Shown: one piece after another, positions 11,686-20,461 of the stretch
How positions within the stretch are numbered: position 1 is the stretch's first letter
Layout: each line of letters starts with the position of its first letter
Source: Arenimonas malthae CC-JY-1
GTDB lineage: Bacteria > Pseudomonadota > Gammaproteobacteria > Xanthomonadales > Xanthomonadaceae
DNA length: 59,390 nucleotides
Assembly (NCBI RefSeq): GCF_000747075.1
Contig: NZ_AVCH01000193.1
Coordinates: 1-59,390, forward strand
Direction: 5' to 3'
The notes under the pieces: model-generated
What the model was told of the DNA's origin: nothing
Databases searched by the model: none
The model's input: the letters and a program-made list of their open reading frames with translations, nothing else
Program-made: the position numbers and the translations under genes

Positions 11686-12849
11686 TCAGGCGGCGACGGC
11701 GGCGACGGACTTCTTGGCGCCGTCGTTGATGTCGTCGGCCGGGATGATGGCAAGGCCGGAGTTGCGCAGCAGCTCCTTGCCCTTCTCCACGTTGGTGCCT
11801 TCGAGGCGCACGATGACGGGGATCTTGACGCCCACTTCCTTCACCGCGGCGATGATGCCTTCCGCGATCATGTCGCAGCGCACGATGCCGCCGAAGATGT
11901 TGACGAAGATGGCCTTGACCTTGTCCGAGGACAGGATGAGCTTGAAGGCCTCGGTGACGCGCTCCTTGTTGGCGCCGCCGCCCACGTCGAGGAAGTTCGC
12001 CGGCTCGCCGCCGTTGAGCTTGATCACGTCCATGGTGGCCATGGCCAGGCCGGCGCCATTCACCATGCAGCCGATGTTGCCGTCCATGGTGACGTAGTTG
12101 AGGTCATGCTTGGAGGCCAGGACCTCGGTCTCGTCTTCCTGGCGGATGTCGCGCATGGCGGCCAGTTCCGGGTGGCGGAAGGTGGCGTTGTCGTCGGAGT
12201 TGATCTTGCCGTCGAGCACGGCCAGGTCGCCGTTGGTGAGGATGGCCAGCGGGTTGAGTTCGACCAGCGCCAGGTCCTTTTCGTTGAACAGCTTGTACAG
12301 GCCCAGCATGATCTTGCTCAGCTGGTTGACCTGCTTGGCGTTCAGGCCCAGGGCGAAGCCCATTTCGCGGCACTGGTAGGGCTGCAGGCCCTGCACGAAG
12401 TTGACGTTGAGCGACTTGATCGCGTCCGGGTTCTCGGCGGCGACCTGCTCGATCTCCATGCCGCCCTCGGCCGAGGCGATGAAGGTGATGGAGCGGGTGG
12501 CGCGGTCGACCAGCACCGAGAGGTAGAGCTCCTTGGCGATGTCAGTGGCCTGGGTCACCAGCACCGAATCCACCGGCAGTTCGACGCCGGCGGTCTGGTA
12601 GGTGGCCATCTTGGTGCCGAGCATGCCCTCGGCGTACTTGCGCACGTCCTCGAGGGTCTTGGCCAGCTTGACGCCGCCGGCCTTGCCGCGGCCGCCGGCG
12701 TGGATCTGCGCCTTGACCACCCAGAAGTCGCCGCCGATGGCCTTGGCCGCTTCCACGGCCTCATCGGGGGAGCGGGCGACGCGGCCCGCCGGGACGGCGA
12801 TGCCGTAGTCGGCGAACAGCTGCTTGGCTTGGTATTCGTGGAAGTTCAT
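11686..12849 (-). CDS. sucC: Succinyl-CoA synthetase beta subunit
   Basis: A 387-residue ATP-grasp subunit (E. coli 388). It starts [20 protein letters not shown], the invariant opening of SucC. The ATP-grasp region includes [20 protein letters not shown] (about 44-63), and the C-terminal ligase domain contains [15 protein letters not shown] and [13 protein letters not shown]. The start at 12849 is set by this homology. It is divergent from pilS. Elsewhere in gammaproteobacteria sucCD follows sucAB; here it stands alone beside the pil genes, an order known from Xanthomonas relatives. Confidence 0.98.
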   Translation of the reverse strand: MNFHEYQAKQLFADYGIAVPAGRVARSPDEAVEAAKAIGGDFWVVKAQIHAGGRGKAGGVKLAKTLEDVRKYAEGMLGTKMATYQTAGVELPVDSVLVTQATDIAKELYLSVLVDRATRSITFIASAEGGMEIEQVAAENPDAIKSLNVNFVQGLQPYQCREMGFALGLNAKQVNQLSKIMLGLYKLFNEKDLALVELNPLAILTNGDLAVLDGKINSDDNATFRHPELAAMRDIRQEDETEVLASKHDLNYVTMDGNIGCMVNGAGLAMATMDVIKLNGGEPANFLDVGGGANKERVTEAFKLILSSDKVKAIFVNIFGGIVRCDMIAEGIIAAVKEVGVKIPVIVRLEGTNVEKGKELLRNSGLAIIPADDINDGAKKSVAAVAA

Positions 12850-12891
12850 GCCGATACCTTGTATGGGGATGGGGTCGCGAACGGGGGCGGT

Positions 12892-12921
12892 ATTGTCGCC
12901 GACAGCGCCCGCCCAACGCAA
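12892..12921 (-). promoter_or_regulatory. Possible sucC promoter
   Basis: On the minus strand TTGCGT (plus 12916-12921), an 18-bp spacer, and GACAAT (12892-12897) make a weak sigma-70-type promoter 43 bp ahead of the sucC ATG. Only three bases of the -35 match consensus. Confidence 0.35.
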
Positions 12922-12934
12922 AAAGCCCCCTGCC

Positions 12935-12962
12935 TTGACAAGCCGGCCGCAGGGCATACTGG
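12935..12962 (+). promoter_or_regulatory. Possible pilS promoter, giving an almost leaderless mRNA
   Basis: A perfect TTGACA at 12935-12940 is followed after 16 bp by TACTGG (12957-12962), a poor -10. The start codon of pilS is at 12968, so transcription from this promoter would begin at or next to the ATG. GGGGG at 12961-12965 is too close to the ATG for normal ribosome binding. Confidence 0.35.
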
Positions 12963-12967
12963 GGGCC

Positions 12968-14602
12968 ATGGCGTCCACCCCCCGAAAACCGGCCAACCCC
13001 AGCCCCCAGCGGCGGGAGCTGTACTTCTTCACGCTCTACCGCGTGCTGGAGGCGTGCCTGCTGGCCCTGGTGGCCTTCAGCCCGGCCGGCGAGTTCCTGC
13101 TGCAGATCCGCGAACCGGCGATGCTGCAGACCATCGTGGTGCTGTACATGGTGGCCGCGATCTCGCTGCTCATCGCCGGCTACCGCAGCGAGCTCAGCGC
13201 CGCCCGCCAGGCCGGCATCGGCCTGGCCATCGACATCCTGGTGGCCGCCCTGGTGCTGGCCACCACCAGCGGCAGCCAGGGCGGCGTGGCCCTGCTGCTG
13301 CTGTTCAACGTGGGCGCGGGCGCGCTCATCCTGCCGCAGAAGGCCGGCCTCGGCTTCGCGGGCGCGGCCTGCGCGGTGGTGCTGGCCGACAGCCTGTACC
13401 TGCGCGCCATTGCTTCGGAAAGCGCCCGCCCGCTGGCCGAATCGGTGATGTTCTCGGTGACCTACCTGGCCACGGCGGTGCTGTGCGAACTACTCAGCCG
13501 CCAGGTGCTCGAATCCCAGGCCCTGGCCGAGCAGCGCGGCGAGGAGCTGGCCAACCAGGCCGAGATCAACGAGCTGGTGATCCGGCGCATGCGCACCGGC
13601 ATCCTGGTGGTGGACGGCGAGCACCTGGTGAAGGTGTGCAACGAGGCGGCCTGGGGCCTGCTGGGCAAACCCTCGCCAGACCGCCGGCAGCTGGCCGACA
13701 TCGCCATGCCCCTGCATCGCGCCCTGCTCACCTGGCGCCAGGGCCGGGGCGAGACGCCCAAGGCCATGACCTTGGGCGACGGCACCCCCGAGGTGCTGCC
13801 CCGCTTCGTCTCCCTGAGCCTCACCGACAACCTGTTCCTGATCTTCCTCGACGACAGCCGGGTGTTCTCGGACCGGGCCGAGGAGCTGACCCTGGCCACC
13901 CTGGGCCGGCTCTCGGCCTCCATCGCCCACGAGATCCGCAACCCGCTGGCGGCCATCATGTATTCGGTGCAGCTTCTGGAAGAGGCCACGGAGCTGCCCG
14001 AGGCCGACAAGCGCCTGCTGGAGATCATCCACACCCAGTGCCACCGCATGAACGGCATCGTCCAGGACATCCTGGGCCTGGCCCGGCGCGAGCGCAGCCA
14101 GCCCGAGTCGATCGACATCAGCCAGTTCGCCCGCAGGTTCGTGGACGAGTACCGGGCCAGCCACCCGCTGGAAACCGACATCCTGCAGTCGGTGAGCGAG
14201 CGCAGCGTGCTGGCCATGGCCGACCCGCGGCACCTGCACCAGGTGCTGACCATCCTGGTCCAGAACGCCCTGACCTACGGTCGCATGCCGGGCGAACCGG
14301 CCAAGGTTACGGTGTCGGTGCGCACCGCCCCGCCGGGCGCCCCGCCGGAGCTGAACGTGATCGACCGCGGCCCGGGCATCCCGCCGGCCGTGGCCAGCCA
14401 GATCTTCACTCCTTTCTATACGACCAGCGAACATGGCACCGGCCTGGGCCTCTACATCGCCCAGCAGCTGTGCGAAGCCAACCAGTGCACCCTGAGCTAC
14501 CAGCCGGTGCCGGGCGGCGGCAGCTGCTTCCGCATCATCCTGCCGCCGGGCATGACCCTGATGAAGGACGAGGCCAGCCCGGGCCGGCTCAATCTGGCCT
14601 GA
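12968..14602 (+). CDS. pilS: Type IV pilus sensor histidine kinase PilS
   Basis: A 544-residue sensor kinase that controls pilin transcription through PilR. Six hydrophobic segments fill about residues 20-180 (for example [15 protein letters not shown] and [16 protein letters not shown]), with no large periplasmic loop, as in PilS of Pseudomonas. A PAS-like region (about 205-310, [19 protein letters not shown]) precedes the dimerisation H-box [13 protein letters not shown] (about 318-330) and an ATPase domain with DRGPGIP and [12 protein letters not shown]-like G boxes. The start ATG 12968 gives the family-like N-terminus; an in-frame ATG at 12824 would overlap sucC and is unlikely. pilR follows 50 bp downstream. 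Confidence 0.95.
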   Translation: MASTPRKPANPSPQRRELYFFTLYRVLEACLLALVAFSPAGEFLLQIREPAMLQTIVVLYMVAAISLLIAGYRSELSAARQAGIGLAIDILVAALVLATTSGSQGGVALLLLFNVGAGALILPQKAGLGFAGAACAVVLADSLYLRAIASESARPLAESVMFSVTYLATAVLCELLSRQVLESQALAEQRGEELANQAEINELVIRRMRTGILVVDGEHLVKVCNEAAWGLLGKPSPDRRQLADIAMPLHRALLTWRQGRGETPKAMTLGDGTPEVLPRFVSLSLTDNLFLIFLDDSRVFSDRAEELTLATLGRLSASIAHEIRNPLAAIMYSVQLLEEATELPEADKRLLEIIHTQCHRMNGIVQDILGLARRERSQPESIDISQFARRFVDEYRASHPLETDILQSVSERSVLAMADPRHLHQVLTILVQNALTYGRMPGEPAKVTVSVRTAPPGAPPELNVIDRGPGIPPAVASQIFTPFYTTSEHGTGLGLYIAQQLCEANQCTLSYQPVPGGGSCFRIILPPGMTLMKDEASPGRLNLA

Positions 14603-14652
14603 GACGGCCGTGTTCAGCTAATGTGTAGGGGTCCCCAGCCCTTCCTGACCGC

Positions 14653-16038
14653 ATGGCAACCCCCCGCAGCGCCCTGGTAGTAGATGACGAGCGCGACATC
14701 CGGGAGCTTCTGGTCCTCACCCTGGGCCGAATGGGCCTGCGGGTGGATACCGCCGCCGACGTGGCCTCGGCCAAGGCCCAGCTGGCCCAGGGCGCCTACG
14801 ACCTGTGCCTGACCGACATGCGCCTGCCGGATGGTTCCGGCCAGGAACTGATCGAACACATCGCCCAGCGCTACCCGGACATCCCGGTGGCCATGATCAC
14901 CGCCTTCGGCAACGTCGAGGCCGCGGTGAACGCACTCAAGGCCGGCGCCTTCGACTTCGTCACCAAACCCGTGGACCTGGCGGTGCTGCGCCGGCTGGTG
15001 CAGCACGCCCTCGACCTCAACGAACAGCGCAAGGCCATGCCGGCCAGCGCGCGCCTGCTGGGCGATTCGCCGCGCATGCAGCAGCTGCGCCAGACCATCC
15101 AGCGCGTCGCGCGCAGCCAGGCGCCGGTGTACATCAGCGGCGAATCGGGCGTGGGCAAGGAGCTGGTGGCCCGGCTGATCCACGAACAGGGCTCGCGCGC
15201 GGGCGGCAGCTTCGTGCCGGTGAACTGCGGCGCCATCCCGTCCGAGCTGATGGAAAGCGAGCTGTTCGGCCACAAGAAGGGCAGCTTCACGGGCGCCCAC
15301 GCCGACAAGGAAGGCCTGTTCCAGGCCGCCAACGGCGGCACCCTGTTCCTGGACGAAGTGGCCGAGCTGCCGCTGCACATGCAGGTGAAGCTGCTGCGCG
15401 TGATCCAGGAGAAATCCGTGCGCCCCGTGGGCGCCCAGGCCGAGTTGCCGGTCGACGTGCGCATCCTGTCGGCCACGCACAAGAACCTGGCCAAGCTGGT
15501 GGAAGACGGCAAGTTCCGCCAGGACCTGTACTACCGCATCAACGTGATCGAGCTGGCGGTGCCGCCGCTGCGCCAGCGCCGCGAGGACATCCCGGTGATC
15601 GCCGAGGCCATCCTCAAGCGCCTGGCCGGCGACCAGGCCGATCGGCTGCCTGCCCTGTCGGAAGAGGCCGAGGCGGCGCTGGCGGCCTACCCCTTCCCGG
15701 GCAACGTGCGCGAGCTTGAGAACATCCTCGAGCGTGCCGTGGCCCTGTGCGACGGCCAGACCATCGAGGTGGCCGACCTGTACCTGCCCCAGGTGGACAG
15801 CCTGATCGGCCAGGAGGCCGACATGCCGCTGCGCCCCATCGCCGCGGCGCCCTCGCCCGCCATCCCGCCCGGCCTGGCCGACGGCACCGCCCTGCCCGAC
15901 GCCATCGAGCAGATGGAGCGCGAGACCATCCAGAAGGCACTCGAGGCGAACCGCTACAACAAGACCAAGACCGCCGCCCAGCTGGGCATCACTTTCCGGG
16001 CGCTGCGGTACAAGTTGAAGAAGCTGGGGATGGAGTGA
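14653..16038 (+). CDS. pilR: Sigma-54-dependent response regulator PilR
   Basis: A 461-residue NtrC-family activator of pilA. The receiver domain has DDE near residues 11-13 and the phosphoacceptor in LTDMRLPDGSG at Asp55. The AAA+ domain has Walker A GESGVGKE at 163-170 and the sigma-54 contact loop as GSFTGA at 210-215 (Ser in place of the usual first Ala, a tolerated variant), then LFLDEVAELPLHMQ. The C-terminal Fis-type helix-turn-helix ends the protein (NKTKTAAQLGITFRALRYKL). It directly precedes a sigma-54 promoter and pilin gene, the expected target. Confidence 0.97.
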   Translation: MATPRSALVVDDERDIRELLVLTLGRMGLRVDTAADVASAKAQLAQGAYDLCLTDMRLPDGSGQELIEHIAQRYPDIPVAMITAFGNVEAAVNALKAGAFDFVTKPVDLAVLRRLVQHALDLNEQRKAMPASARLLGDSPRMQQLRQTIQRVARSQAPVYISGESGVGKELVARLIHEQGSRAGGSFVPVNCGAIPSELMESELFGHKKGSFTGAHADKEGLFQAANGGTLFLDEVAELPLHMQVKLLRVIQEKSVRPVGAQAELPVDVRILSATHKNLAKLVEDGKFRQDLYYRINVIELAVPPLRQRREDIPVIAEAILKRLAGDQADRLPALSEEAEAALAAYPFPGNVRELENILERAVALCDGQTIEVADLYLPQVDSLIGQEADMPLRPIAAAPSPAIPPGLADGTALPDAIEQMERETIQKALEANRYNKTKTAAQLGITFRALRYKLKKLGME

Positions 16039-16052
16039 TCCGACGGGTCGTT

Positions 16053-16071
16053 TGCGTCACTGTGTGATGCA
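16053..16071. promoter_or_regulatory. Upstream inverted repeat 1 (possible PilR or other activator site)
   Basis: TGCGTCAC (16053-16060) and GTGATGCA (16064-16071) form an 8-bp inverted repeat with one mismatch and a 3-bp centre. It lies about 150-170 bp upstream of the sigma-54 -12 element, a normal distance for an enhancer-binding protein. It shares the GCGTCA core with the second repeat at 16097-16111. Confidence 0.5.
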
Positions 16072-16096
16072 GTTCACAGGTTGCCGCGACACAAAC

Positions 16097-16111
16097 TGAC
16101 GCTTTGCGTCA
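16097..16111. promoter_or_regulatory. Upstream inverted repeat 2 (possible PilR or other activator site)
   Basis: TGACGC (16097-16102) and GCGTCA (16106-16111) are a perfect inverted repeat around TTT. Its centre is about 42 bp, or four helical turns, from the centre of repeat 1, so both could be bound on the same DNA face. Another TGACG follows at 16117-16121. Confidence 0.5.
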
Positions 16112-16217
16112 CATTCTGACGACCGCCCGGAAAACCGTGCCGCCTGTCCCGTTCTTGGCTGGCCTTGCGTTCAACCTTATGCCTATATTCCGGCCTGTGA
16201 CGGTCGCGTAATGCGGC

Positions 16218-16233
16218 TGGCACAGTTGATGCA
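16218..16233 (+). promoter_or_regulatory. Sigma-54 (-24/-12) promoter of pilA
   Basis: The 16 bases TGGCACAGTTGATGCA carry GG at -24 and GC at -12 separated by exactly 10 bp, with TGGCAC fully matching consensus. Transcription would start near 16244, leaving an 80-nt leader before the first pilin ATG. Together with pilR just upstream this is the classical PilSR-RpoN control of pilA. Confidence 0.88.
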
Positions 16234-16326
16234 TCACCGATATAGCACGTGCTTCGGCACGGCTACCCAAGGACGGGATAACCGTTCGAAGACGTGACAA
16301 CCACAATCCACCTAGGGGATTCACCC

Positions 16327-16740
16327 ATGAAGAACATCCAGAAAGGCTTCACCCTGATCGAGCTGATGATCGTGGTCGCGATCATCGCCATCCTGGCTGC
16401 CATCGCGCTGCCGGCGTATCAGGACTACATCGCCCGTTCGCAGGTCACCGCTGGCCTGGCCGACATCCGTGGCGGCGTGACCGCGTTCGAGGAAATCATC
16501 AACAAGGGCACGCCGAGCACCTTCGACAACGCCGATATCGGCCTTGCTGACGATACCGCCCGTTGCTCGGCGATCAACGTGACCCCCGGCGAGACCGGCG
16601 AACTGGAGTGCGTGCTGACTGGCAACCCGAAGGTTAGCGGCGAGAGCGTCCTGCTGACGCGCAACACCTCGGGCGCCTGGATCTGCAGCGTCACCGCCGG
16701 CATCGACGCCAAGTACATCCCGGGCGGCTGCGAGCCGTAA
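16327..16740 (+). CDS. pilA: Type IV major pilin (first copy)
   Basis: A 137-residue type IVa prepilin. The short leader MKNIQKG is cut by PilD before [20 protein letters not shown], with Glu5 of the mature protein present. The hydrophobic N-terminal helix is followed by a variable globular domain with four Cys (in ARCSA, LECVL, AWICSV and GGCEP); the last two may form the C-terminal disulfide loop. The start is chosen at ATG 16327, because the longer frame to 16294 would put a non-pilin prefix before the leader. It is the first gene after the sigma-54 promoter. The second pilin gene follows after a strong hairpin. Confidence 0.96.
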   Translation: MKNIQKGFTLIELMIVVAIIAILAAIALPAYQDYIARSQVTAGLADIRGGVTAFEEIINKGTPSTFDNADIGLADDTARCSAINVTPGETGELECVLTGNPKVSGESVLLTRNTSGAWICSVTAGIDAKYIPGGCEP

Positions 16741-16780
16741 TCAGGATCCTGCCTCTGGGACCCTGTTGTAGTAGGACTCG

Positions 16781-16810
16781 CTGCGGGAGAGGAGAAATCC
16801 TCTCCCGCAG
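16781..16810 (+). terminator. Perfect 13-bp hairpin between the pilin genes
   Basis: CTGCGGGAGAGGA (16781-16793) and its exact reverse complement (16798-16810) enclose a GAAA loop, a stable GNRA tetraloop. No T run follows, so it is not a textbook intrinsic terminator. It probably reduces read-through into the second pilin gene, or protects the 3' end of an abundant first-pilin mRNA. Confidence 0.75.
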
Positions 16811-16862
16811 TGCGTAGAGGACTCACACCGCGATCGTTTCGGCTGCAGCAAGGGGACAATGC

Positions 16863-17270
16863 ATGCGCCAGATGAAGGGTTTCACGTTGATCGAACTGAT
16901 GATCGTAGTCGCGATCATCGCCATCCTGGCCGCCATTGCCATCCCGGCCTATCAGGACTACACCATCCGGTCCCAGGTTACGGCAGGCCTGGCCGACATC
17001 ACGGCAGGCAAGGCGCTTTATGAAGCGCAGGTCATCGCCAACAACTCCAGCAGTTTCGCGATCGGGGACATTGGCCTTCGATCCCCCACCCCGCGCTGCA
17101 GCACGCTGAGCATGGATCCGTCTCCGACGCTCGGCTACATCCAGTGCACGCTCGCCGGCCATCCCCGGATCAACGGACTCGTCGTGCGGATCGAGCGCAA
17201 CAGCACAGGCATCTGGCGCTGCACCACGACCGTGGCGGAGGACCGCTACAAGCCCGAAGGCTGCCAGTAA
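16863..17270 (+). CDS. Type IV pilin (second, divergent copy)
   Basis: A 135-residue prepilin with leader MRQMKG, then [20 protein letters not shown], Glu5 and [11 protein letters not shown] as in the first pilin. After about residue 60 the two proteins differ almost completely (second copy: [18 protein letters not shown] and a C-terminal [18 protein letters not shown]). Four Cys include the C-terminal pair. AAGGGGA precedes ATG 16863; an internal ATG at 16872 would leave a three-residue leader. It could be an alternative major pilin or a minor subunit. No promoter of its own was recognised, so expression probably depends on passage through the hairpin before it. Confidence 0.92.
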   Translation: MRQMKGFTLIELMIVVAIIAILAAIAIPAYQDYTIRSQVTAGLADITAGKALYEAQVIANNSSSFAIGDIGLRSPTPRCSTLSMDPSPTLGYIQCTLAGHPRINGLVVRIERNSTGIWRCTTTVAEDRYKPEGCQ

Positions 17271-17456
17271 ACGAGGCAGCCGCCGTCGAGGCCCATTTCG
17301 GGCCGTCGGCCACCGCCCGCGAGACATCGCCACGACCCGCGCCGGGGCGTCGTTCCAAGGCTTCCAGTCAAGCCGATCCAGGCTCGCTTCGCTGCTGACG
17401 CGATGTACCATTCGTCAGACACCGGCAGCGCCACGCCTTAGCCCGAGAGCCCCAAC
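17271..17456 (+). other. Gap after the second pilin, with weak hairpin
   Basis: The 186-bp gap between the second pilin and the GT-C gene contains a 5-bp GGCCC/GGGCC hairpin (17291-17305) flanked by GCCG and CGGC that can extend it across mismatches. It might end the pilin transcript. No clear promoter for the following gene was seen. Confidence 0.35.
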
Positions 17457-19304
17457 ATGACGAAAAGACCCGCCCCCTTGTGGCTCTGGGCAGCCCTGCT
17501 GCTCGCGTTGACCACAGCCGCCTATTATCCGGGGCTGGGTGGGGATTTCCTGTTCGACGACTATCCCAATATCGTCACCAACGAGCGAATCCACGCGGAT
17601 GCAATCGACCTGGAATCGATGCGTCGGGCGGCCGGCGCCTATGAATCGGGGACCTACGGTCGACCGATCGCGACCATCTCGTTTGCAATCGACCACGCCA
17701 CGGGTGGCATGGACCCGAAGGGCTTCAAGACGAGCGGCCTGCTGGTTCATCTTCTAAACACGATCCTCGTCTTCCTGCTCCTCCGCCAGCTGCTTGACTC
17801 ACGGGACACCCCAAGCGGACCTCACACCCGGCTTGCTTTCCTCATCGCGCTGCTCTGGGCGGCGCACCCGCTGCAAGTCTCGACCGTGCTGTATGTCGTG
17901 CAGCGCATGGAGACGCTTTCCCTGCTGTTCGCGCTGCTGGCCCTGAACGCCTATCTCAAGGGACGCCTCGCCCAGGCCAGGGGCGCCACCGGATGGCCCT
18001 GGCTACTGGCGGTGCTTCCATTGACCGGTCTGGGACTGCTCGCAAAAGAGACAGCCGCGCTCGTGCCGGCATTCTGCCTTGCACTGGAGCTGACGGTCTT
18101 GGGATTTGGAGCCAAAGACCAAAGGGTCCAAAAGGCCTGGATCATGGTCTACTCAATCGCGGTGGCGGCGGCGCTCCTTGCCTTCTTGGTTTTCATCCTA
18201 CCCGTCGCCGCGGAACCAAATGCCTACGAAGGCCGCAACTTCACGCTGCTAGAGCGCCTCCTGACCCAGCTCCGGGCCCTGCCGCTCTATCTGCAATGGA
18301 TGGCGCTCCCGCTGCCCCAGAACCTGACTTTCTACTACGACAACTATTCCGTATCGCGGGGACTGTTGGATCCGCCGACAACCCTCTTCGGCGGACTGCT
18401 GCTGGCAGCACTGGCATTCTCCGCATGGCGCCTGAGGAGCAGGCTTCCGCTTTTCTCCCTGGGCATACTCTGGTTTTTTTGCGCACATGCGCTTACCAGC
18501 AACGTAATACCGCTGGAGCTGGTGTTCGAACACCGGAACTATTTCGCGCTCCTGGGCTTCCTGCTCGCCGCAACCGAACTGGTGCGCATCATCCCGACCC
18601 GGGACGGACCCGCGATCAAGCGATTCGCCGTCGTCACCGTGGCTTGCTTCGCCATTTTCCTGACGCTGCTCCGTAGCGCCGCTTGGGGCGACCCGTTCCA
18701 CCTCGCGTCCCAGTTGGTGGCCATAAACCCCGGGTCGCCGCGCGCGAGCAGCGACCTCGCCACGCTGTACGTCGGCATGGCACATGGCGATCCCGAATCC
18801 CCCTTCTACTCGTTCGGCATGCGGGAGTTCGAGCGCGGATCAAAACTTCCGGGCTCATCCCCGCTTCCGGAGCAAGGGCTAATCCTAATGGCTGCGAGTA
18901 CGGGCCAGCCGGTGAAGGATGAGTGGTGGGATTCGATGCAGGAGAAGGTAAGCACCCAGCCGATCGGCCCCCAGGAAATCATGGCCGTCACCGGCCTGCT
19001 CGGCCAACGCTACAAGGGCATCGAACTGGATGATCGACGGTTGTCCAAGGTCTATGGAACCCTGCTCTCGCGCCGGGAAATGCCTGCCCAGCTCTACGCG
19101 CAGTATGGGGACCACCTGCTCAACTACCTGAAGGACCAGGACTCCGCGGACAAGGCCTTCGCACGCGTCGTAGAGATGAGCCGGGAGGATCCCGGGTACA
19201 TCAGCCAAGTGGCCGCAAGCCTGCTGAGCGAAGGCCATGTCCGCCAAGCCACCGCCATGCTCACGCGCGCCGATGAGCTGGGCATATCCTTGCCGGAACG
19301 CTGA
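17457..19304 (+). CDS. TMTC/GT-C-like membrane protein with C-terminal helical domain (candidate glycan transferase)
   Basis: A 615-residue integral membrane protein. The first TM helix is followed by FLFDDYPNIVTNERI, placing an Asp pair in the first periplasmic loop as in GT-C glycosyltransferases. RPIATISFAIDHATGGMDPKGF, ALLWAAHPLQVSTVLYVVQR and LVFEHRNYFALLGFLLAA match the pattern of TMTC-type O-mannosyltransferases. About ten TM segments run to residue 410. The last 200 residues are soluble and helical, possibly degenerate TPRs. GT-C enzymes use polyprenyl-phosphate sugars on the periplasmic side. Its position right after the pilins, on the same strand, suggests pilin or surface-glycan modification; this is inference. 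It has no Wzy_C signature that I can see. Confidence 0.75.
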   Translation: MTKRPAPLWLWAALLLALTTAAYYPGLGGDFLFDDYPNIVTNERIHADAIDLESMRRAAGAYESGTYGRPIATISFAIDHATGGMDPKGFKTSGLLVHLLNTILVFLLLRQLLDSRDTPSGPHTRLAFLIALLWAAHPLQVSTVLYVVQRMETLSLLFALLALNAYLKGRLAQARGATGWPWLLAVLPLTGLGLLAKETAALVPAFCLALELTVLGFGAKDQRVQKAWIMVYSIAVAAALLAFLVFILPVAAEPNAYEGRNFTLLERLLTQLRALPLYLQWMALPLPQNLTFYYDNYSVSRGLLDPPTTLFGGLLLAALAFSAWRLRSRLPLFSLGILWFFCAHALTSNVIPLELVFEHRNYFALLGFLLAATELVRIIPTRDGPAIKRFAVVTVACFAIFLTLLRSAAWGDPFHLASQLVAINPGSPRASSDLATLYVGMAHGDPESPFYSFGMREFERGSKLPGSSPLPEQGLILMAASTGQPVKDEWWDSMQEKVSTQPIGPQEIMAVTGLLGQRYKGIELDDRRLSKVYGTLLSRREMPAQLYAQYGDHLLNYLKDQDSADKAFARVVEMSREDPGYISQVAASLLSEGHVRQATAMLTRADELGISLPER

Positions 19305-19363
19305 GGCCGGCTAGTCCGACCCTCGTACGCCAGGCTCGACCGGGGCGCACTTTCTATACCGAT

Positions 19364-20461
19364 TCAGTGGTGCGCACCGACCGTGGCATCAAGGACAGCA
19401 GCAAAGCGCTCCGCAAGACTGGTCCAGGGTTCCGCCAACCCCGGGTCCACCGGCGCCGGCGAATCGAGCTGGGCACCGATTCGAAGGGCCAGCATCCCTG
19501 CGTCTCCGGCCACGTACCGGGCGTCCGGGCGATCCGCCAAGAGGCGCGAAACCTCGCCTATGTCGGCCGCTACCAGCGGCAACCCGCACGCAGCCATCTC
19601 TACCAGCTTCATCGGATGACACGCCCGTGCGAACGCGTCGTCCCGATTGCAGACCACGCCGACATCGAGCGCGCGAAACACGAGGCCAACTTCCGGATGC
19701 GGTCGATGGCCCAAGTCTAGCGTGCCCCGGGGAATGGCCGCACCGACATCGCGGTCGCATGGCCCCGCCAACACCAGTCGAACACCTGGCCGCGAGGACT
19801 GCAGGCGCTCGAATGCGGAGAACAGGTCGTCGATACCACGACCAAACGAAAGCGCACCGGCCGTACCTACCAGCGGCACCCCCCCGGGAAGCCCCAAAGC
19901 CATGCGCGCCTGGTCGCGGGACAGATCCGGGGCGAATTGAACCGGCACGCCGTTGCCAATCACCGTGATACGGTCGACCGCCACTCCCCGCTCCACCAGC
20001 AGCGCGGCGAGCGCCCTGCTGACCGCCACCAGGGCATCAGCCCGCGTGCAGGCACTTCGCAGCGCCGCGCGCAGGCCCGGCAGCCTTGTGAGCCCGAAAG
20101 ACTCATAATCGTCATAGAGATCCAGCACCACCGGCAACGCCAGCCGCCGCGCAAAGCGTTCGCCTGCCACCAGGTGGAGTGCATCCGAGCTTGCGACGAT
20201 GACGTCCGGACGAAAGGTTCGCGCCGCGCCCCGCCAAGCGGCGAAGAGGGCACCGGGCCAGGGCAGCACGTCGACGCCAAGCCAGTGCACGCCATCGGCA
20301 AATCGGTCGACCGCGCCAGAACGCCGATAGGACGCAGCCACGACCAATACCTCATGCCCGAGCGCGGCGAGCCCGGCGGGAATCTCGTGCAGCCGCCCGT
20401 ATCGGTCGTCAAGCAAATCGCGACCCGTGTACTGGCGCTTGCATACCATGAGGACACGCAT
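19364..20461 (-). CDS. Glycosyltransferase family 4 (last gene of glycan operon)
   Basis: A 365-residue GT-B enzyme. The N-terminal half starts MRVLMVCKRQYTGRDLLDDR; the C-terminal half has VGTAGALSFGRGIDDLF (nucleotide-sugar binding) and VVCNRDDAFARACHPMKLVEMAACGLP, where the usual E-x7-E is reduced to a K-L-V-E-M core. The start at ATG 20459-20461 shares one base with the upstream stop (TGATG), so translation is probably coupled; the longer frame to 20581 is spurious. The donor and acceptor cannot be told. It converges on the GT-C gene with a 59-bp gap and no clear terminator. Confidence 0.85.
   Translation of the reverse strand: MRVLMVCKRQYTGRDLLDDRYGRLHEIPAGLAALGHEVLVVAASYRRSGAVDRFADGVHWLGVDVLPWPGALFAAWRGAARTFRPDVIVASSDALHLVAGERFARRLALPVVLDLYDDYESFGLTRLPGLRAALRSACTRADALVAVSRALAALLVERGVAVDRITVIGNGVPVQFAPDLSRDQARMALGLPGGVPLVGTAGALSFGRGIDDLFSAFERLQSSRPGVRLVLAGPCDRDVGAAIPRGTLDLGHRPHPEVGLVFRALDVGVVCNRDDAFARACHPMKLVEMAACGLPLVAADIGEVSRLLADRPDARYVAGDAGMLALRIGAQLDSPAPVDPGLAEPWTSLAERFAAVLDATVGAHH

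Noticed and set aside
12824-12967. Upstream ATG extension of pilS
   Set aside because: The added 48 residues are not hydrophobic or conserved-looking and overlap the sucC start; ATG 12968 gives the expected N-terminus.
16741-16862. A possible separate promoter for the second pilin
   Set aside because: Neither a -24/-12 element nor a -35/-10 pair with acceptable spacing was found.
19305-19363. Terminator between the convergent GT-C and GT4 genes
   Set aside because: No stem longer than four base pairs and no T run could be found in the 59-bp gap.
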